From DATMNI01 sp035570275 (GTDB lineage Bacteria; Acidobacteriota; Terriglobia; Bryobacterales; Bryobacteraceae), in NCBI GenBank assembly GCA_035570275.1, contig DATMNI010000121.1, positions 1 to 35,901 on the forward strand: a stretch of 35,901 bases of DNA, given 5' to 3'. This document shows, in pieces, positions 31,615 to 35,901 of the stretch; the first letter of the stretch is position 1, and the number at the start of each line of letters is the position of its first letter. A program made the translations under genes and the position numbers. Below the pieces are notes generated by a model. The model was not told where the DNA came from. It ran no database searches and worked only from the letters and a program-made list of their open reading frames with translations.

Positions 31615-32454
31615 TCACTCAATAGGCCGGCCGATCGGCATGCGCGTCTTCAGATCGAAGCGATCACCGGGATTCAGCCAGTAATACCAGCCGTCCTTGT
31701 GTTTGCGGTTATCATAAATCGCCACCCGACCCTTGCCGAACACTTGCGCTATTTCGCCACTGACCAGGAGCCCCGCATCGTCGTCGATGCCGATGCCGAG
31801 CAGTTGCGGATAGCGGTCGATCACGGACACTAGCTCGTTCTCCCGCTTATTGGAACTCAGGTGGGGGTTGATGGCGACGTTCGGTAGCAGGCCCAAGCCG
31901 CGGTCGTGACCATCGACCATCAGTACAGGCTTGTTCGGATTCCCGCGGACAATGTAGGATCCCTGGATAATGGCTCCGGCCGATTCGCCGGCGACGATGC
32001 CGCCACGGTCGATCAATGCCTTCAACGCATCGACGACTTTGGTGCCGAGATAGGCGTCCGCAAGCCGGCCGGGGTTGCCGCCCGATATCCAGACCGCCTG
32101 CGCGGTGCGTAGCGGCGTGACAAACGCGTCGGTATCCGCCACCTGCCGGTCGCGCGTATGCAGGATCGTGACCCGCTTCAGGCCGAAGAGCTTCAGGATC
32201 TCCTGTTCGTACTCGGCGCGGTGCTCCGGCTTGTCCGGGTTCCAGATCACCCCGGAGTCGCTGCGCAGCGACGACGCGCCAGTCGGGATAAACACGACGC
32301 TTGGCTCGGGTCCCGCGATGAGTTGCCGGAACAATGCCTCAGCCGTTTGCCCACCGCTGGTAACCATCAGCTTGCCTTGGCCCGAGGCCGCGTCTTGCGC
32401 CGCCAATGGGAACGCCGCGAACCAGAGCATCAGGAGGCCAGGCAGAACCTTCAT
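31615..32454 (-). CDS. Secreted cyanophycinase-like peptidase (S51 family)
   Basis: 279 residues. Signal peptide MKVLPGLLMLWFAAFPLAAQ. The S51/cyanophycinase core is visible: VFIPTGASS, VWISGGNPGRL (about 121-131), GIVAGESAGAIIQG with nucleophile Ser158, LMVDGHDRGLGLLPN, and INPHLSSNKREN with the likely catalytic His198. Enzymes of this family hydrolyse cyanophycin or other aspartyl dipeptide bonds. Secreted forms have been described in bacteria that feed on released cyanophycin; no cyanophycin synthetase is in view. Its ATG overlaps the YjbR stop as ATGA (32451-32454), so it is translationally coupled to the gene before it. Confidence 0.85.
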   Translation of the reverse strand: MKVLPGLLMLWFAAFPLAAQDAASGQGKLMVTSGGQTAEALFRQLIAGPEPSVVFIPTGASSLRSDSGVIWNPDKPEHRAEYEQEILKLFGLKRVTILHTRDRQVADTDAFVTPLRTAQAVWISGGNPGRLADAYLGTKVVDALKALIDRGGIVAGESAGAIIQGSYIVRGNPNKPVLMVDGHDRGLGLLPNVAINPHLSSNKRENELVSVIDRYPQLLGIGIDDDAGLLVSGEIAQVFGKGRVAIYDNRKHKDGWYYWLNPGDRFDLKTRMPIGRPIE

Positions 32455-32808
32455 TTCGACGCCTCGCGCAGCGCCGCTTGCGTCTTCCTGGGCAGCCTGG
32501 CGAAGACCAGGTCATAGGCGCGTTTCAACAGAGGCTTCAGTGAGACCGCGGTCAGCGCATCCTCGCTCTGCAGCGCGACCCATTGCGCGCGGGCCAGATA
32601 GGGCGCGGGGATAATGCCCGGGCGCTCCGTCAACTCGCCGAAGTCCTCCGGTGTGCACTTGAACGAAAGCACCACTGGAGCCGGCTCCAGCGGCGCCACG
32701 GCATACATCTTGCCGCCGATTTTAAATACCAGGTCGTTTTCCCCACTGCACCGTTTCCGTCGTATGCGGAAGCGACATGCAGTAGCGCCGGATCCAGTCG
32801 ACGTTCAT
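32451..32808 (-). CDS. MmcQ/YjbR-like protein, interrupted by a frameshift at 32737-32744
   Basis: Starts at the ATG at 32808, overlapping the upstream oxidoreductase stop as ATGA. The first frame reads MNVDWIRRYCMSLPHTTETV then QWG, the standard YjbR N-terminus, and then goes out of frame. The remainder (NDLVFKIGGKMYAVAPLEP, FKCTPEDFGELTERPGI, ALLKRAYDLV-like end) is in the next frame. Removing one A from the run of four (32737-32740, T on the plus strand) restores VQWGNDLVFKIGGKMYAV and a 118-residue protein, the usual size. YjbR proteins have a CyaY-like fold and bind DNA weakly in vitro; the biological role is unclear. Because both flanking ATGA overlaps are kept, the gene was recently intact; a sequencing error at the homopolymer is equally possible. 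Confidence 0.8.
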
Positions 32809-33887
32809 ACAGACATCCAGGTGGGCCGCATCGCGAGGCCGGCGCGCAGGCAGGCCGTGGTCGAGCGAACGCAGGCTTCGATATCGCCGGCGGGCCGCCG
32901 CCCGGTCCGGATGCACTCCAGGAAGTTCTTCCAGTGCGCCACCTGCACCGGGTCGCCCCGCGGTTCCACGGCACGCCGGCTGGAAACTTCGAGATGCCCG
33001 TGGCCGGCCGGGAACACGCCCGGGACCAGCGAATACCCGGCACGGCTGAGGGCGAGGGTCGCTCGGCTTCCGTGGATCGACACGTTCCATGGTTGTGCCG
33101 CCGGTGGTTTTGCCGCCACTGGTTGTGCCGCCGCGCGTTTCGCCGCCGCGGGGCCCGCAAGGCTCTGGTACGACGCGATGAAGGCCGGATAACGGAAGGT
33201 GATGTCGACTAGTCCCACGCCAACCTGCGCGGCAACGGAAACGGGCGCCGCTTCGTCGAACAGAAACTGCAAGAGGTCGATGACGGGCATAGGCTCCGTG
33301 GCGCCCGTGAGGCGGCAGAACGCGACGCCTCCGAGTTGGCCGCTCTGGATGACTTCACGGGCTTTCCGGAACGCCACTCCGGACCGTAGCGCCGTGCCGG
33401 CCTGCACCACGCGACGGCATTGGCGCGCGGCGTCCACCATCGGCGGGCCTTCATCGAGATTCACGAACACCGGCGTTTCCACGTAAACATCTTTGCCGGA
33501 TTGGCAAGCCTGCACGGTGAGGTGCGGCGTCAGCGCGCCGGGCACGGCGATGCAAACGGCATCGATGGATCCATCAGCCAGAATCTCGCCAAAGTCTCTG
33601 TGCGCCTTCGTACCCGTGAAGCCCAGCGCTTTGGCCTGGGCCTGCGCCTGTTGCAGCGCTGGCGCATGCAGGTCGCACACGGCCGCGATCCGAAACCCGG
33701 GAACCCGGGCGGCGTGCCAAAGGTTCGCGGAGCCCCTGCGCCCAAGCCCGATGAAGGCCAGGTTGACCCTGTCATTTGCGCCCCGGACGCCGCGCCCGCA
33801 CGGCGGCGAAGCCAGGGCGGCCGAGCCCGCGGCTTGGAGAAACTCTCGCCGGCGGATGTCGTGGTGCGCTATGCCTCCCGGGGCCAT
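32805..33887 (-). CDS. Tat-exported Gfo/Idh/MocA family oxidoreductase, catalytic motif altered
   Basis: 360 residues from the ATG at 33887; the longer frame to 34028 runs into the divergent gene. MAPGGIAHHDIRRREFLQAA continuing GSAALA is a Tat signal. The NAD(P)-binding Rossmann motif is NLAFIGLGRRGSANLW (42-57). The family's EKP motif, with the catalytic Lys, is here VYVETPVF (Glu137-Thr138-Pro139), and the substrate domain is short: the usual HxxDL reads EPMPVIDLLQF, with no His. A low-complexity insert (AAAKRAAAQPVAAKPPAAQP) follows SLAG. It may bind sugar or cofactor without turnover, or catalyse something else. TACAAC (33895-33900) stands 7 bases before the ATG, a possible leaderless promoter. 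The stop overlaps the YjbR start (ATGA), making a coupled operon. Confidence 0.75.
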   Translation of the reverse strand: MAPGGIAHHDIRRREFLQAAGSAALASPPCGRGVRGANDRVNLAFIGLGRRGSANLWHAARVPGFRIAAVCDLHAPALQQAQAQAKALGFTGTKAHRDFGEILADGSIDAVCIAVPGALTPHLTVQACQSGKDVYVETPVFVNLDEGPPMVDAARQCRRVVQAGTALRSGVAFRKAREVIQSGQLGGVAFCRLTGATEPMPVIDLLQFLFDEAAPVSVAAQVGVGLVDITFRYPAFIASYQSLAGPAAAKRAAAQPVAAKPPAAQPWNVSIHGSRATLALSRAGYSLVPGVFPAGHGHLEVSSRRAVEPRGDPVQVAHWKNFLECIRTGRRPAGDIEACVRSTTACLRAGLAMRPTWMSV

Positions 33888-33978
33888 GCTTCTTGTTGTA
33901 GCAGGTTTGGCGCGACCTGGCAGGCTGGACGCGGCCTGGCAGGCTGGCGCAGCCCACCAACAACGCCGTGGTGATAAG

Positions 33979-35019
33979 ATGTCACGCAGGAGCAGGGCTG
34001 TCTGTACCCGACTGGGCGCTGTTGCCATGGGCGCAATTCTACTGACTTCGGCGTATCATCGACTCGATTCGGTTTCGGTGATGACCGAGGCCGCCAACCG
34101 GCTTCTGGCTTCCTTGACGCCCGAACAGCGGGCTCAAACCACCTTTAAGTTCGACGATGCGGAGCGCGTGAACTGGCACTTCATCCCCAGGGAGCGGAAA
34201 GGGCTGCCGCTGCTGGATATGGCTTCGCATCAGAAGCATCTGGCTACCGCGCTGCTGAGCGCCGGGCTCAGCCAGCAGGGCTTCATGAAGGCGGTGACGA
34301 TCATGAGCCTGGAAGACGTGCTGAAGATCATGGAGAAGGACAACGGGCAGCGCCGCAACCCGGAGAAATATTACTTCTCGATCTTCGGCACGCCCTGCGA
34401 TCAGGGCACCTGGGGCTACCGCGTCGAAGGCCACCACGTTAGTCAGAACTACACCGTGGTCAACGGACGCGTGGTGGACGCGCCAAGCTTTTTCGGGTCC
34501 AATCCGGCAGAGGTCAAGCAGGGCCCGCGCGCCGGGCTGCGGACGCTGTTCCAGGAGGACGACCTGGGCCTGGCGATGGTCGCTACGCTTGACGCCGAGC
34601 AGAGGAAAGTCGCCATCGTGGATCAGACCGCTTACAAAGACATCATCACGTTCAACAACCGCACGGCGGCGCTGAGCGGACAGCCTTCGGGGCTTTTGGC
34701 GTCGAAGATGAACGCCAGACAACTCGACGCACTGTTGGCGTTGACGGAAGTCTACGCGCGCAACGTGCCGGACCAGTTGGCCGAGGCGCGCGAAGAACTG
34801 ATCAAGCAGGCCGGCAGGAATATCTACTTCGCCTGGGCCGGCGGCATCAACAAAGGCGACCCGCATTACTACCGCGTGCAGGCCTCGTCATTCCTGATCG
34901 AGTTCGACATGACCCAGGACAACGCCAACCACATCCACTCGGTGTGGCGGGACGCCCAGAACGATTTCGGCGACGATGTGCTGAAGACGCATTACCAGGA
35001 GAGCCACCAGCAAAGGTAA
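33979..35019 (+). CDS. DUF3500 domain protein, secreted
   Basis: 346 residues from the ATG at 33979 (MSRRSRAVCTRLGAVAMGAI, probable signal peptide). A start at 34027 (MGAILLTSAY) is possible; TAAGAT overlapping the first ATG (33975-33980) would support the later one. The long open frame from 33493 is a shadow of the oxidoreductase gene. The body matches DUF3500: LASLTPEQRAQTTFKFDD, RNPEKYYFSIFGTP, WGYRVEGHHVSQNYTVVNG, HYYRVQASSFLIEFDMTQD, NHIHSVWRDAQNDFGDDVL. DUF3500 proteins are widespread in Acidobacteriota and Planctomycetota, often exported; no enzymatic activity is established. The DoxX-like gene begins 7 bases after its stop. Confidence 0.85.
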   Translation: MSRRSRAVCTRLGAVAMGAILLTSAYHRLDSVSVMTEAANRLLASLTPEQRAQTTFKFDDAERVNWHFIPRERKGLPLLDMASHQKHLATALLSAGLSQQGFMKAVTIMSLEDVLKIMEKDNGQRRNPEKYYFSIFGTPCDQGTWGYRVEGHHVSQNYTVVNGRVVDAPSFFGSNPAEVKQGPRAGLRTLFQEDDLGLAMVATLDAEQRKVAIVDQTAYKDIITFNNRTAALSGQPSGLLASKMNARQLDALLALTEVYARNVPDQLAEAREELIKQAGRNIYFAWAGGINKGDPHYYRVQASSFLIEFDMTQDNANHIHSVWRDAQNDFGDDVLKTHYQESHQQR

Positions 35020-35026
35020 ACCCGCC

Positions 35027-35476
35027 GTGAGTCTGGGCCGGATATTCCAAACCACCGACAGCTTATCGCTGACCGTCTTGCGGTTGGCCCTGGGTGCTGT
35101 AATGTTCCCTCACGGAGCGCAGAAGATGCTCGGTTGGTTCGGCGGGAACGGCTTCAGCGGCACCATGGGGGGATTCCAGCACATGGGCATTCCCGCGGTG
35201 TTTGCCTTCCTGGCGATCGCCGCGGAATTCTTCGGTGGGCTGGGGCTGATCGCCGGATTTCTAAGCCGCATCGCCGGCTTCGGGATCCTCTGCAATATGG
35301 CTGTCGCTGTTCTTATGGTGCACGCTCCGAACGGCCTCTTCATGAACTGGACAGGCCGGCAGAAGGGCGAGGGCTTTGAATTCCATCTGCTGGCCATGGC
35401 GATCTCGGTGGCCGTTATGATCGGTGGCGGTGGCGCATTCTCGCTGGACAGGGCGCTGGCCCGCCGCGGCCGGTAG
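35027..35476 (+). CDS. DoxX-like integral membrane protein, GTG start
   Basis: 149 residues starting with GTG at 35027. Four hydrophobic segments (about 13-31, 53-75, 79-98, 119-138) and the DoxX core VLRLALGAVMFPHGAQKMLG then FGGNGFSG. AEFFGGLGLIAGFLSRIAGF and HLLAMAISVAVMIGGGGAFS complete the family pattern. DoxX relatives include a subunit of the archaeal thiosulfate:quinone oxidoreductase and bacterial proteins linked to redox stress; the function of short bacterial members is unsettled. The 7-base gap to the DUF3500 gene and shared strand suggest a two-gene operon in the inner membrane and periplasm. Confidence 0.88.
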   Translation: MSLGRIFQTTDSLSLTVLRLALGAVMFPHGAQKMLGWFGGNGFSGTMGGFQHMGIPAVFAFLAIAAEFFGGLGLIAGFLSRIAGFGILCNMAVAVLMVHAPNGLFMNWTGRQKGEGFEFHLLAMAISVAVMIGGGGAFSLDRALARRGR

Positions 35477-35901
35477 CCGATTCTGGGACGCGGAGACGTG
35501 GTTGAAAATCAAAACCTGAGAGGGCGGAAGCGGAGACATGGTTGGGCTGTCACCAGCAAGAGACACGTGTAGGTTGAGGGTTGGGAAAGAATCGTTGCGG
35601 GCGGCCGGGCTTTTGGGGTTGTCCCCTCGGACTTATCGCCGTGCGTGTCGGCCGCCCAATGGATTGGAGAGCACCTTCGATGATCTAGGCCCGCTGAATG
35701 GCGAGCATATCCTTGCCGATTTGGCGCTCTTCCTCTGTTACCAGATGGGGCGACAATGAACGCTATCCGCACACCACCCGATGTTATGGGTTCGAACCCA
35801 AGATCTCTCCCCCGACCCCGTAGCACTGCTCAGACAGCCGTGAAGGCGTTGACGGCCCCAGGGAGAGTTCAGTTCCACCGTACATGCAACGCTTCCTGGC
35901 C
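35477..35901. other. Stretch without recognised gene
   Basis: 425 bases. A near-direct repeat gcggagac[ga]tggttg occurs at 35488 and 35529. Short frames on both strands show no family motif, signal peptide or ribosome site. GGGTTCGAACCC (35788-35799) resembles a tRNA T-loop but lacks the rest of a tRNA. No T-rich terminator hairpin follows the DoxX-like gene. Confidence 0.5.

Noticed and set aside
35781..35815. tRNA-like T-loop GGGTTCGAACCC, possible attachment site
   Set aside because: The stem around the loop does not pair properly on either strand and no acceptor, D or anticodon arm can be drawn.

Overview
The window is high-GC DNA that most resembles an acidobacterium of the Bryobacterales/Solibacter type. 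This rests on protein families and repeats rather than on any marker gene: two proteins with the Solibacter-type TIGR03437 domain, an Oar-like TonB-dependent receptor with a carboxypeptidase-regulatory N-domain, many secreted proteins with signal peptides ending in A-Q, DUF3500, FecR and PQQ-propeller proteins, and dispersed palindromes of the kind that read as 'PLADARGSE' when translated. No rRNA, tRNA, CRISPR array, transposase, phage gene or replication origin was recognised.

Layout. 1-3921 (+): the end of a family-4 glycosyltransferase, an esterase-D-like hydrolase and polyphosphate kinase (ppk1). 4132-6694: a secreted SGNH esterase with an N-terminal TIGR03437 region, divergent from a small CsbD-like protein. 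6854-14202 (-): two paralogous S9 prolyl-oligopeptidase-type peptidases (the second with a frameshift) followed by a large TonB-dependent receptor; this could be a peptide digestion and uptake locus. 14491-17483 (-): a Cys-rich protein with a Glu/Pro tail, a secreted helical protein, a Tat-exported HD-like protein and a FecR-domain protein. 17685-19985 (+): a secreted propeller protein with C-terminal TIGR03437 and a small secreted protein. 20286-23219 (-): a PQQ-type propeller, a CE1-like esterase and the remnant of a Gfo/Idh/MocA oxidoreductase. 23418-25777: a DinB-like protein convergent with a secreted HExxH/TPR metalloprotease-like protein. 26087-26839: two small divergent genes, one coding for only 59 residues. 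27093-30300 (+): a DnaC-like ATPase with a zinc ribbon and a large secreted GH35-like protein that appears to have lost its catalytic motif. 30478-33887 (-): Gfo/Idh oxidoreductase, YjbR-like protein (frameshifted), cyanophycinase-like peptidase and alpha/beta hydrolase; the first three are joined by ATGA stop/start overlaps. 33979-35476 (+): DUF3500 protein and DoxX-like membrane protein. 35477-35901: no gene recognised.

Two features stand out beyond the gene list. First, intergenic DNA is filled with at least three families of palindromes, some nested inside longer inverted repeats, and one hairpin family shows a compensatory stem change. Second, several genes place a -10-like hexamer about 6 bases before the start codon, which predicts leaderless transcripts. 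No clear defence system, biosynthetic cluster or mobile element was found. The secreted and periplasmic character of most products fits a soil heterotroph degrading polymers and peptides.
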